DNA from: Parvularculaceae bacterium UBA4496
Lineage (GTDB): Bacteria > Pseudomonadota > Alphaproteobacteria > Caulobacterales > Parvularculaceae
DNA: 5,657 bases
Assembly (NCBI GenBank): GCA_002388885.1
Contig: DGNI01000208.1
Span: forward strand, 1-5,657
Direction of reading: 5' to 3'
The translations under genes were made by a program, and so were the position numbers. This document shows, piece after piece, positions 1 to 5,657 of this stretch. How positions within the stretch are numbered: position 1 is the stretch's first letter; the number at the start of each line of letters is the position of its first letter. The notes beneath the pieces were generated by a model. The model did not search any database. It had not been told where the DNA came from and saw nothing but the letters and a program-made list of their open reading frames with translations.

Positions 1-1242
1 ACCGACAAGGCGACGATGGAAGTCGAAGCCGTGGACGAAGGAACGATCGGCCGCCTTCTCGTCGATGAAGGCACCGAGGGCGTTGCCGTCAACAAGCCCA
101 TCGCCGTGCTGCTCGAAGAAGGCGAGGGCGAAGACGCGCTTGAAGGTTACGATCCCTCACAGGATTCGCCGCTCGGCGATGCGCCGCCGCCCAAGGAAAG
201 CGGCGGAAAGGCCGGGAAGCCCGCACCCGAAACGGAATCGAAAGAGAAGAACGCCGCCCCGAAGGCTGCTTCGGCGAAAAAGGAGCCTGCTTCCGATGCC
301 GGCGGCAAGGCGCCGCCCGCGCCGGAGACGGCGAAGGGCGAGCGCGTGTTCGCCTCGCCGCTCGCACGCCGCATTGCCGCGCAGCAGGGGATCGACCTCG
401 CGGCGCTTTCCGGCTCCGGCCCACATGGCCGCATCGTGAAGGCGGACCTTGAAGGCGCACCGAAGGGGGCCGCGAAAAGTTCCGTCACACAGACGACAGG
501 CGCCGCCGCGTCCGGGCCCATGCCCACTGTCGATCCGCGTGCCTTCTACAAGGACGGCTCCTATGAAGAAGTGCCGCTCGACGGGATGCGCAAGACGATT
601 GCGCGGCGTCTCACACAATCGATGCAGGAGATCCCGCATTTCTATCTGACCGTCGATTGCGCACTGGACGAGTTGCTCGTTGCGCGCAGGAAGCTCAACG
701 AGGAAGCGGGCGAGGGCGTGAAACTCTCGGTCAACGACTTCCTGATCCGAGCTGCCGCGCTTGCGCTGATAAAGGTGCCGGACGCGAATGTGAGTTTCGC
801 GGGCAATGCGCTGCTGAAGCACAAGTCCGCCGATGTCGGCATTGCCGTGGCGCTCGACGGCGGCCTCATCACCCCGATCATCCGCGGCGCGGAGAAGAAA
901 GGTCTCGCGGAAATCTCTGCGGAGGCAAAGTCGCTCGCTGCGCGCGCACGCGACAAGAAGCTGAAGCCCGCCGAATATGAAGGTGGCAGCTTCTCGATCT
1001 CCAATCTCGGCATGTTCGGCATCAAGCACTTCACAGGCGTCATCAATCCGCCCCAGGCCGCGATCCTCGCCGTCGGCAAGGGCGAGGAACGCCCCGTGGT
1101 GAAGAACGGCAAGCTCGAGATCGCAAATGTGATGACGGTTACGATGTCCTGCGATCATCGCGCCATCGACGGTGCATTGGGCGCGCAGTTCCTTGAGGCC
1201 TTCAAGTCCTTCGTTGAATATCCTGCAAGGATGCTTCTCTGA
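1..1242 (+). CDS. pdhC: Pyruvate dehydrogenase complex E2, dihydrolipoamide acetyltransferase (5'-truncated by window)
   Basis: This is the core acyltransferase of the pyruvate dehydrogenase complex. It moves the acetyl group from lipoyl-lysine to CoA in the cytosol. The reading frame is open from base 1, so the true start lies upstream and the ATG at 16 is internal. The first codons read TDKATMEVEA, the lipoyl-attachment motif, with the lipoyl Lys at bases 7-9. Next come an Ala/Pro/Lys-rich linker (about 150-340), a peripheral subunit-binding domain (about 343-456, FASPLARRIA through GRIVKADLEG), a second short linker (about 457-555), and the catalytic domain (about 560-1239). The catalytic domain carries IPHFYLTVDC and the active-site motif DHRAIDGA, with His at 1156-1158 and Asp at 1168-1170. 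Only one lipoyl domain is visible, but more could lie upstream. The subfamily (pyruvate rather than 2-oxoglutarate or branched-chain E2) is judged from recalled similarity to alphaproteobacterial PdhC and from the adjacent lpd. The stop codon overlaps the next start by one base. Confidence 0.93.
   Translation, partial: TDKATMEVEAVDEGTIGRLLVDEGTEGVAVNKPIAVLLEEGEGEDALEGYDPSQDSPLGDAPPPKESGGKAGKPAPETESKEKNAAPKAASAKKEPASDAGGKAPPAPETAKGERVFASPLARRIAAQQGIDLAALSGSGPHGRIVKADLEGAPKGAAKSSVTQTTGAAASGPMPTVDPRAFYKDGSYEEVPLDGMRKTIARRLTQSMQEIPHFYLTVDCALDELLVARRKLNEEAGEGVKLSVNDFLIRAAALALIKVPDANVSFAGNALLKHKSADVGIAVALDGGLITPIIRGAEKKGLAEISAEAKSLAARARDKKLKPAEYEGGSFSISNLGMFGIKHFTGVINPPQAAILAVGKGEERPVVKNGKLEIANVMTVTMSCDHRAIDGALGAQFLEAFKSFVEYPARMLL
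1227..1231 (+). promoter_or_regulatory. Ribosome binding site for the E3 gene, inside the E2 coding end
   Basis: AAGGA lies 10 bases upstream of the ATG at 1242, within the last codons of the E2 gene. With the one-base stop/start overlap (TGATG), it supports translational coupling of E3 to E2. Confidence 0.55.
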
Positions 1243-2639
1243 TGGCGGATCAATATGACGTCGTGGTGATCGGCTCCGGGCCTGGCGGCTATGTTGCCGC
1301 GATCCGCGCCTCGCAACTCGGCCTCAAGACCGCGATTGTCGAGCGCGATGCGCTGGGCGGCATCTGTCTCAACTGGGGCTGTATCCCGACCAAGGCGCTG
1401 CTGCGTTCGGCGGAAGTCTACGAGACATTGCACAGGCTCGACGAGTTCGGCCTCAAGGCGGAAAAGATCGGCTATGACGCCGAAGCGGTCGTGAAGCGCA
1501 GCCGCAATGTCGCCGGACAATTGTCGAACGGCGTCAAGTTCCTCATGAAGAAGAACAAGATCGACGTCATCGAAGGGAGCGGCAAGCTCGCCGGAGAAGG
1601 CAAGGTCGCGGTCGAGACGAAAGATGGCAAGATCAGCGAAATCGCGGCAAAGAACATCATCCTCGCGACCGGTGCCCGTGCCCGTGTGATTGACGGTCTT
1701 GAGCCCGACGGCAAGACGATCTGGACCTACCGGGAAGCGATGGTGCCGAAGGCAATTCCGAAATCGCTGATCGTCGTCGGCTCCGGCGCCATCGGCATCG
1801 AGTTTGCGAGCTTCTACCGCGCATTCGGTGCGGAAGTGACGGTGGTGGAAGTGCTGGACCGTATTCTGCCAGTCGAGGACGAAGAGATTTCAAAGGAGGC
1901 CGCGCGCGCCTTCAAGAAGCGCGGCATTCGCCTCATCACCGGCGCGAAGATCGACAAGACGGAGAAGGGCGAGAGTGGCGCGAAAATGAACGTGACCGTG
2001 AACGGCAAGAGCGAGACGCTGGAAGCCAAGGTCGTGATCTCCGCCGTCGGCATCGTCGGCAATGTCGAGGATATCGGTCTCGAAAAGGCGGGCGTGAAGG
2101 TCGAGAAGACCCACGTCGTCGTCAACGAGTGGCTGGAGACCGGCGTGAAGGGCATCTACGCCATCGGCGATCTCGTCGGACCGCCCTGGCTTGCGCACAA
2201 GGCCAGCCATGAAGGCGTTCTCGCGGCAGAACGGATTGCGGGTGTGAAGGACCTCCACGCCATCGACACGACGCGTATTCCGGGCTGCACTTATTCGACG
2301 CCGCAGATTGCGAGCGTCGGTCTCACCGAAGCAAAGGCGAAGGAAAAGGGTCACGAAGTGAAAGTCGGCCGCTTTCCCTTCCGGGCGAACGGCAAGGCCA
2401 TTGCGCTCGGCGAAACGGAAGGTTTCGTGAAGACCGTGTTCGACGCGAAGACAGGAGAGCTTCTGGGTGCCCACATGATCGGCGCGGAAGTCACCGAGCT
2501 CATTCAGGGCTACGGTGTCGCCATGACGCTTGAGACGACCGAGGCGGATCTCATCCGGGCAGTCTTCCCGCACCCGACGCTCTCGGAAATGATGGGCGAG
2601 GCGGTACTCGACGCCTATGGCCGGGTTCTCCACACCTGA
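1242..2639 (+). CDS. lpdA: Dihydrolipoamide dehydrogenase (E3)
   Basis: This is the cytosolic FAD-dependent E3 component of 2-oxo acid dehydrogenase complexes. It reoxidises dihydrolipoyl groups on E2 and reduces NAD+. The 465-residue product has the usual length for E3 without an extra lipoyl domain. Visible in order are the N-terminal FAD dinucleotide-binding loop GSGPGG (residues 11-16), the redox-active disulfide CLNWGC (Cys42 and Cys47) followed by IPTKALL, the NAD-binding loop GSGAIG (180-185), the second FAD motif AIGDL (Asp310), and the C-terminal dimerisation domain. That last domain carries the catalytic His444-Glu449 pair in HPTLSE. No key residue is missing. The ATG overlaps the E2 stop by one base and has an AAGGA site 10 bases upstream. 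Its position suggests it is the dedicated E3 of pyruvate dehydrogenase, although such proteins are often shared with other complexes. Confidence 0.97.
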   Translation: MADQYDVVVIGSGPGGYVAAIRASQLGLKTAIVERDALGGICLNWGCIPTKALLRSAEVYETLHRLDEFGLKAEKIGYDAEAVVKRSRNVAGQLSNGVKFLMKKNKIDVIEGSGKLAGEGKVAVETKDGKISEIAAKNIILATGARARVIDGLEPDGKTIWTYREAMVPKAIPKSLIVVGSGAIGIEFASFYRAFGAEVTVVEVLDRILPVEDEEISKEAARAFKKRGIRLITGAKIDKTEKGESGAKMNVTVNGKSETLEAKVVISAVGIVGNVEDIGLEKAGVKVEKTHVVVNEWLETGVKGIYAIGDLVGPPWLAHKASHEGVLAAERIAGVKDLHAIDTTRIPGCTYSTPQIASVGLTEAKAKEKGHEVKVGRFPFRANGKAIALGETEGFVKTVFDAKTGELLGAHMIGAEVTELIQGYGVAMTLETTEADLIRAVFPHPTLSEMMGEAVLDAYGRVLHT

Positions 2640-2655
2640 ATTCCAGTCCTTAGTG

Positions 2656-2661
2656 CATAAT
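2656..2661 (+). promoter_or_regulatory. Possible -10 element in the AT-rich gap before the PAS-like gene
   Basis: CATAAT matches five of six bases of the sigma-70 -10 consensus. It overlaps the perfect 8-base palindrome ATAATTAT (2657-2664). The 60 bases from 2641 to 2700 are about 45% G+C, well below the surrounding genes. I see no convincing -35 hexamer at the right distance, so this is a weak candidate for a promoter that would separate the downstream genes from the pdh operon. Confidence 0.25.
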
Positions 2662-2679
2662 TATTGGATCTGTGCTCTG

Positions 2680-2693
2680 TTTCCTTGAGGAAA
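2680..2693 (+). repeat. Small inverted repeat before the PAS-like gene
   Basis: TTTCCT (2680-2685) and AGGAAA (2688-2693) are exact reverse complements separated by two bases. The element lies 14 bases before the preferred start codon at 2708. It could be an operator half-site pair or a small mRNA hairpin hiding the GAGG at 2687-2690. No T-run follows, so it does not look like a terminator. A 6-base match can occur by chance. Confidence 0.35.
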
Positions 2694-2707
2694 TGGCGGG
2701 ATTCAAA

Positions 2708-3190
2708 ATGAGCACAGTAGAGCTCAGCACGATTGACTATGAAGTCGCGGAAGCCGAAGGCTGCCTTCATTCGAAGAACCGGAAACTGCTCGAACTCTGG
2801 CTTGCCCATCGCGGTGAGGATGGGACCGCGAGTCGGGACGACCTGTCTCCGGCCCTGCTCGTGCCTCTGCTTGGCGGCATTTCCGTGACGGAGCCGGTCG
2901 ACGGCGGCAAGGACTTCCATTTCCGTCTCGTGGGCGCCCGGAACGAGGAGCGCCTCGGGTTCAAGGCGACTGGCAAATTGATGTCCGATTGCTATGGCCC
3001 CCGGATGGCGGCCGAGTTGATCGCCCTGCACAAGAGGGTTCTGGATAGCCGCAAGCCCGCCGTTCTTCGTGGCCGGTTCCTCGGGATCGGCCTCGAACAT
3101 GCTCTTTTCGAAGCTCTTTTTCTCCCGGTGCGGAACTCGACTGGCGGTCTGCAGGTTCTGGCTGGTATGTATGACATGAGCGAGAGCTGA
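2708..3190 (+). CDS. Small PAS-domain-like protein (PAS_5-type family)
   Basis: This 160-residue soluble protein has no signal peptide or membrane segment. Its pattern resembles the alphaproteobacterial PAS_5-type family as I recall it: an N-terminal LLELWLAHR helix (about residues 27-35), a DLSPALLVPLLGGISV stretch (about 45-60), a beta strand FHFRLVGARNEERLG (about 71-85), a helical middle (about 98-113), and a C-terminal strand pair (FEALFLPVRN, then GLQVLAGMYDM). Members are single sensory-fold domains with no output domain, and their roles are largely unknown. Starts at GTG 2672 and ATG 2693 are also in frame. I prefer ATG 2708 because GGGA (2698-2701) sits six bases upstream, and because STIDY near its N-terminus recurs near the start of the gene at 5570. 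GAGG lies only two bases from ATG 2693, too close to serve it. It lies 68 bases after lpdA and 48 before the TerC gene. Family assignment is moderately sure; ligand and partner are unknown. Confidence 0.75.
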   Translation: MSTVELSTIDYEVAEAEGCLHSKNRKLLELWLAHRGEDGTASRDDLSPALLVPLLGGISVTEPVDGGKDFHFRLVGARNEERLGFKATGKLMSDCYGPRMAAELIALHKRVLDSRKPAVLRGRFLGIGLEHALFEALFLPVRNSTGGLQVLAGMYDMSES

Positions 3191-3213
3191 GACTCGCTTT
3201 CCTGTCTCGTTTT
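3179..3213 (+). terminator. Weak, uncertain hairpin with T-run after the PAS-like gene
   Basis: Overlapping stems can form across the stop codon: AGCGAG (3179-3184) with CTCGCT (3193-3198), or GAGAC (3189-3193) with GTCTC (3204-3208) followed by TTTT at 3210-3213. The stems are only five to six base pairs and compete with each other. This is at best an attenuating signal between the PAS-like and TerC genes. Confidence 0.25.
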
Positions 3214-3238
3214 CTGACCCCCAGCTTATCCGGCAGTC

Positions 3239-3973
3239 ATGTTCGAACTCTTCCTTCAGCCCGAAAACTGGGCGAGCCTGGCGACGCTCACCATTCTCGA
3301 GATCGTTCTCGGCGTCGACAATCTGATCTTCCTTTCCATTCTGGCCTCGCGCCTGCCTGCGCATCAGCAGAAGCTGGGGCGGCAGCTCGGTCTCGGGGCG
3401 GCGGTGGTCACCCGGCTCGCCTTGCTCGCGTCGGCGGCCTGGATCGTAACGCTCACGCACCCGGTTTTCGATTTCGGCGAGTACGAGATTTCCTGGCGCG
3501 ACCTGCTGCTGCTTGCAGGCGGGCTCTTCCTGATGGCGAAGGCGACCATCGAGATCCATCACGCGGTGGAAGGCGAAGGGCACGAAACAGGCGGCAAGGA
3601 AGCCGTGGCAGCAGGGCTCATGGGGGTGATCGTGCAGATCGCGATCATCGACATCGTCTTCTCCTTCGACACGGTCATGACGGCGGTCGGCATGTCCGAC
3701 CATTTCCCGATCATGGCTACCGCCGTCATTGTGGCGGTAATCGTGATGATCTTCGCGGCGGAGCCGGTCAGCGCTTTCGTGACTTCGCACCCGACCGTGA
3801 AGATGCTCGCGCTCAGTTTCCTTATCCTGATCGGCATTGCTCTGGTTGCGGACGGTCTGCACTTCCACATTCCCAAGGGCTATCTCTACTTCGCGGTCGC
3901 CTTTTCCGTGGGCGTGGAAGGCCTTAACCTGTGGGCAAGAAAACGGCGCAGGGCGCGGCCGGAAAGCGCCTGA
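3239..3973 (+). CDS. TerC-family integral membrane protein
   Basis: This 244-residue inner-membrane protein belongs to the TerC/YgdQ-like group. It has about seven hydrophobic helices, at roughly residues 11-34, 50-72, 86-106, 122-146, 153-178, 185-206 and 211-233. The family hallmarks are the two acidic membrane motifs EIVLGVDN (Glu21, Asp27) and DIVFSFDTV (Asp138, Asp144), which occur in pseudo-repeated halves. A basic tail (ARKRRRAR) ends the protein, as expected for a cytosolic C-terminus. Relatives are tied to tellurite resistance and, in Alx- and TerC-type members, to manganese efflux or metal supply. The substrate here cannot be read from sequence. It lacks the CBS/CorC extension of longer YoaE-type members. 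The ATG at 3239 has a poor Shine-Dalgarno, but the N-terminus MFELFLQPENW fits the family, so I keep it. The gene starts 48 bases after the PAS-like gene and ends 19 bases before the sulfatase start. Confidence 0.9.
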   Translation: MFELFLQPENWASLATLTILEIVLGVDNLIFLSILASRLPAHQQKLGRQLGLGAAVVTRLALLASAAWIVTLTHPVFDFGEYEISWRDLLLLAGGLFLMAKATIEIHHAVEGEGHETGGKEAVAAGLMGVIVQIAIIDIVFSFDTVMTAVGMSDHFPIMATAVIVAVIVMIFAAEPVSAFVTSHPTVKMLALSFLILIGIALVADGLHFHIPKGYLYFAVAFSVGVEGLNLWARKRRRARPESA

Positions 3974-3979
3974 CACCTG

Positions 3980-3986
3980 GGAGGGG
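3980..3986 (+). promoter_or_regulatory. Strong ribosome binding site that fixes a TTG start
   Basis: GGAGGGG lies six bases upstream of the TTG at 3993 and just after the TerC stop codon (3971-3973). The frame has no other good start near the conserved N-terminus. The only upstream ATG (3837) lies deep inside the TerC gene in another frame. Confidence 0.75.
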
Positions 3987-3992
3987 ACAGTC

Positions 3993-5522
3993 TTGACGGA
4001 GAACCCGGCGGGTACGCCGAAGAACGCGGTCGTCATCCTGCTGGACAGTCTCAACCGGCACATGCTCGGTGACTATGGCGGGACGGAGTTTGCGACACCG
4101 AACCTTGATCGCTTTGCCGCCCGCGCGACGCGGTTCACCCGCCATTTCACCGGATCTCTCCCTTGCATGCCGGCGAGGCACGACATTCTCTGCGGCGCGC
4201 TTGATTTCCTTTGGCGGCCCTGGGGATCGGTCGAACTCTGGGAAGACGCGATTACCTATGAACTCCGCAAGAAGGGTGTGGTTACGCAGCTCGTTTCCGA
4301 TCATCCGCATCTCTTCGAAAGCGGCGGCGAGAATTACCATGTCGACTTCACGGCATGGGACTATCAGCGTGGCCATGAAGGCGATCCGTGGAAGACGCGA
4401 GCGGACCCGAGCTGGGCGGGCGCGCCGAACTTCATGCGCGATCACATGCCTTACGACGACTCGCGTGGCTATTTCCGCGGAGAAGAGGATTTTCCGGGGC
4501 CGCGCACCATGGCCGCGGCGGCGCGCTGGCTCTCCGATAATGCCGGGCATCACGACCGCTTCATGCTTTTCGTCGACGAGTTCGATCCGCATGAGCCTTT
4601 CGACACCCCGGAGCCCTATGCCTCGATGTACGATCCCGACTGGGAAGGCGCGCATCTGATCTGGCCGCCCTATGTTGCGGGCGGTATCGAGAAGGGCGTC
4701 ATAGACGAGCGGCAGGCACGCCAGATACGCGCGAGCTACGGCGGCAAGCTCACCATGATCGACAAGTGGTTCGGCAAGATCATGGACGAACTCGACCGGC
4801 ATGATCTGTGGGACGACACGCTCGTCATCCTCTGTACCGATCATGGCCACTATCTCGGCGAGAAGGATATCTGGGGGAAGCCTGGCGTGCCGGTCTACGA
4901 GCCGCTTGGACACATCCCGCTGATGATCGCGCACCCGGGCATCGCGCCCGGCACCTGCAATGCGCTGACAACCAGCGTCGACCTGTTTGCGACACTCGCG
5001 GACATGTTCGGCGTCGAGGCCCGCCAGCGCAGGCATGGCCGCTCGCTGCTGCCGCTGATACGGAGCGAAGCAGAGACCGTGCGCGACTGGCTGCTGACCG
5101 GTGTCTGGGGCCGTGAGGTTCATTACATCGATGGGCGCTACAAATACGCGCGGGGCCCCGCCGGCGACAATGCGCCGCTCAGCATGATGTCGAACCGCTG
5201 GTCGACCATGCCGACACATTTCCTCACCCGCGAACAGGAACTGCCGCTGCCGGACGATCGGGCTTTTCTCGACCGGATGCCGGGCAGCAAGGTGCCGGTC
5301 ATTCATCAGCAATGGCAGAAGGGCGACATGCTGCCCTATTGGGCGCTGACCCGTTTCTCCGGCCACCATCTCTACGATCTCGAAGCCGATGCCGCGGAAG
5401 AAGATAACCTGGCGGGGTCCGCACTCGAAAAGGATCTCGCAGAACGGCTGCGCGCCGCGCTTCTGGTGATCGAGGCGCCGGAAAGCCAGTTCCAGCGGCT
5501 TGGGCTGACGGGCTCCCAATAA
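3993..5522 (+). CDS. Sulfatase / phosphonate monoester hydrolase-like enzyme, TTG start
   Basis: This member of the sulfatase branch of the alkaline phosphatase superfamily probably hydrolyses a sulfate or phosphonate/phosphate ester. The substrate is unknown. From the TTG start it has 509 residues. An N-terminal strand ends in the metal ligand Asp18 (VVILLDSLN), followed by TPNLDRFA. The nucleophile motif is LPCMPARHDILCG, with Cys58 in the CxPxR context recognised by formylglycine-generating enzyme, so Cys58 is the likely formylglycine. His200 lies in DPHEPF, Asp283-His284 in TDHGHYLGEK, and Lys296 in IWGKPG. The second Asp of the classical DD pair is Ser19, as in the phosphonate monoester hydrolase type, which has VVDQW there. 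The C-terminal part (about 390-500) has the smaller-subdomain pattern HHLYDLEADAAEEDNLAG. No signal peptide is seen, so it should be cytosolic. The gene is 19 bases after the TerC gene, suggesting one transcript. Confidence 0.9.
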   Translation: MTENPAGTPKNAVVILLDSLNRHMLGDYGGTEFATPNLDRFAARATRFTRHFTGSLPCMPARHDILCGALDFLWRPWGSVELWEDAITYELRKKGVVTQLVSDHPHLFESGGENYHVDFTAWDYQRGHEGDPWKTRADPSWAGAPNFMRDHMPYDDSRGYFRGEEDFPGPRTMAAAARWLSDNAGHHDRFMLFVDEFDPHEPFDTPEPYASMYDPDWEGAHLIWPPYVAGGIEKGVIDERQARQIRASYGGKLTMIDKWFGKIMDELDRHDLWDDTLVILCTDHGHYLGEKDIWGKPGVPVYEPLGHIPLMIAHPGIAPGTCNALTTSVDLFATLADMFGVEARQRRHGRSLLPLIRSEAETVRDWLLTGVWGREVHYIDGRYKYARGPAGDNAPLSMMSNRWSTMPTHFLTREQELPLPDDRAFLDRMPGSKVPVIHQQWQKGDMLPYWALTRFSGHHLYDLEADAAEEDNLAGSALEKDLAERLRAALLVIEAPESQFQRLGLTGSQ

Positions 5523-5557
5523 CAGTTGCTTAACGGTCGCGGCCTTAGCCTAGCGGC

Positions 5558-5563
5558 GGAGGA
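5558..5563 (+). promoter_or_regulatory. Ribosome binding site for the 3'-truncated gene
   Basis: GGAGGA lies six bases upstream of the ATG at 5570. This near-ideal site supports a real gene start although only 29 codons are visible. The 47-base gap after the sulfatase gene shows no clear terminator or promoter. Confidence 0.75.
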
Positions 5564-5569
5564 CCGACC

Positions 5570-5657
5570 ATGGTGGCGAAAAGCGATGCGCGCCCACTGG
5601 GCAGCACGATCGACTATGCCGTCGTCGAAGTGGAGGAACCGGCACATCCCAAATGCC
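5570..5657 (+). CDS. N-terminus of a probable second PAS-like protein (3'-truncated by window)
   Basis: Only 29 residues are visible, beginning MVAKSDARPLGSTIDYAVVE, and the frame is open to the window edge. From residue 12, STIDYAVVEVEEPAHPK matches the N-terminus of the PAS-like protein at 2708 (STIDYEVAEAEGCLHSK) at 10 of 17 positions with no gap. This suggests a paralogue of the same family. Codon use matches the neighbours and the ribosome binding site is strong. The rest of the protein, and so the domain assignment, cannot be seen. An unrelated protein sharing a short N-terminal motif remains possible. Confidence 0.7.
   Translation, partial: MVAKSDARPLGSTIDYAVVEVEEPAHPKC

Noticed and set aside
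150..340. Ala/Pro/Lys-rich repetitive stretch in E2
   Set aside because: This is the normal flexible linker between lipoyl and subunit-binding domains, not a novel repeat.
157..1158. 333-codon open frame on the - strand
   Set aside because: It is a shadow of the E2 gene, with a His/Arg-rich product and no domain. The + strand frame has subunit-binding and catalytic domains.
1890..2633. 247-codon open frame on the - strand
   Set aside because: It is antisense to the E3 C-terminal half, which carries conserved HPTLSE and FAD motifs on the + strand.
3837..3992. Upstream ATG extension of the sulfatase frame
   Set aside because: It overlaps terC coding sequence in another frame, has no ribosome binding site, and encodes sequence unlike any sulfatase N-terminus. 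TTG 3993 is better supported.
2615..4063. 482-codon open frame on the - strand
   Set aside because: It lies antisense to lpdA's end, the PAS-like gene, terC and the sulfatase start. The product is rich in Arg, His, Asp and Glu with no recognisable domain, as expected for a shadow frame in GC-rich DNA.
3924..5519. 531-codon open frame on the - strand
   Set aside because: It is antisense to nearly the whole sulfatase gene, whose frame has clear catalytic motifs. The antisense product has no family pattern.
5523..5569. Possible promoter with a TTGCTT -35-like hexamer at 5526
   Set aside because: No acceptable -10 element lies 16-18 bases downstream, so the match is probably chance.
5372..5647. 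91-codon open frame on the - strand at the window end
   Set aside because: It is antisense to the sulfatase C-terminus and the next gene's start, has no family features, and conflicts with the strong ribosome binding site at 5558 on the + strand.

Overview
The window is about 60% G+C and densely coding, with every supported gene on the + strand. Three things suggest an alphaproteobacterium, probably of the Hyphomicrobiales/Parvibaculum kind: the E2-E3 order of a pyruvate dehydrogenase cluster, the codon usage, and two genes that look like the PAS_5 type typical of that class. The genus is a guess from recall, not something the sequence proves.

Layout. Positions 1-1242 hold the 3' part of the E2 gene of a pyruvate dehydrogenase complex (dihydrolipoamide acetyltransferase, pdhC-like). 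The window opens inside its lipoyl domain, with the lipoyl-lysine motif at the very edge. The next gene, dihydrolipoamide dehydrogenase (E3, 1242-2639), starts on the last base of the E2 stop codon. A 68-base, comparatively AT-rich gap (2640-2707) follows, with a weak promoter-like element and a small inverted repeat. Then come a short PAS-domain-like protein (2708-3190), a seven-helix TerC-family membrane protein (3239-3973) and a cytosolic sulfatase/phosphonate-monoester-hydrolase-like enzyme (3993-5522). The sulfatase gene most likely starts at a TTG codon behind a strong Shine-Dalgarno sequence. After 47 bases a further gene begins (5570) and runs off the end. Its N-terminus resembles that of the first PAS-like protein, so the two are probably paralogues flanking the TerC-sulfatase pair.

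Working together. E2 and E3 are parts of one machine: E2 passes the acetyl group from its lipoyl arm to CoA, and E3 reoxidises the dihydrolipoyl arm with NAD+. The downstream genes have no obvious metabolic link to this complex. TerC proteins are linked to metal (Mn) handling and the sulfatase superfamily is metal-dependent, so their 19-base spacing hints at co-expression, but a functional link is inference only. I saw no tRNA, rRNA, CRISPR array, insertion sequence or phage feature. No gene-free stretch exceeds 68 bases.
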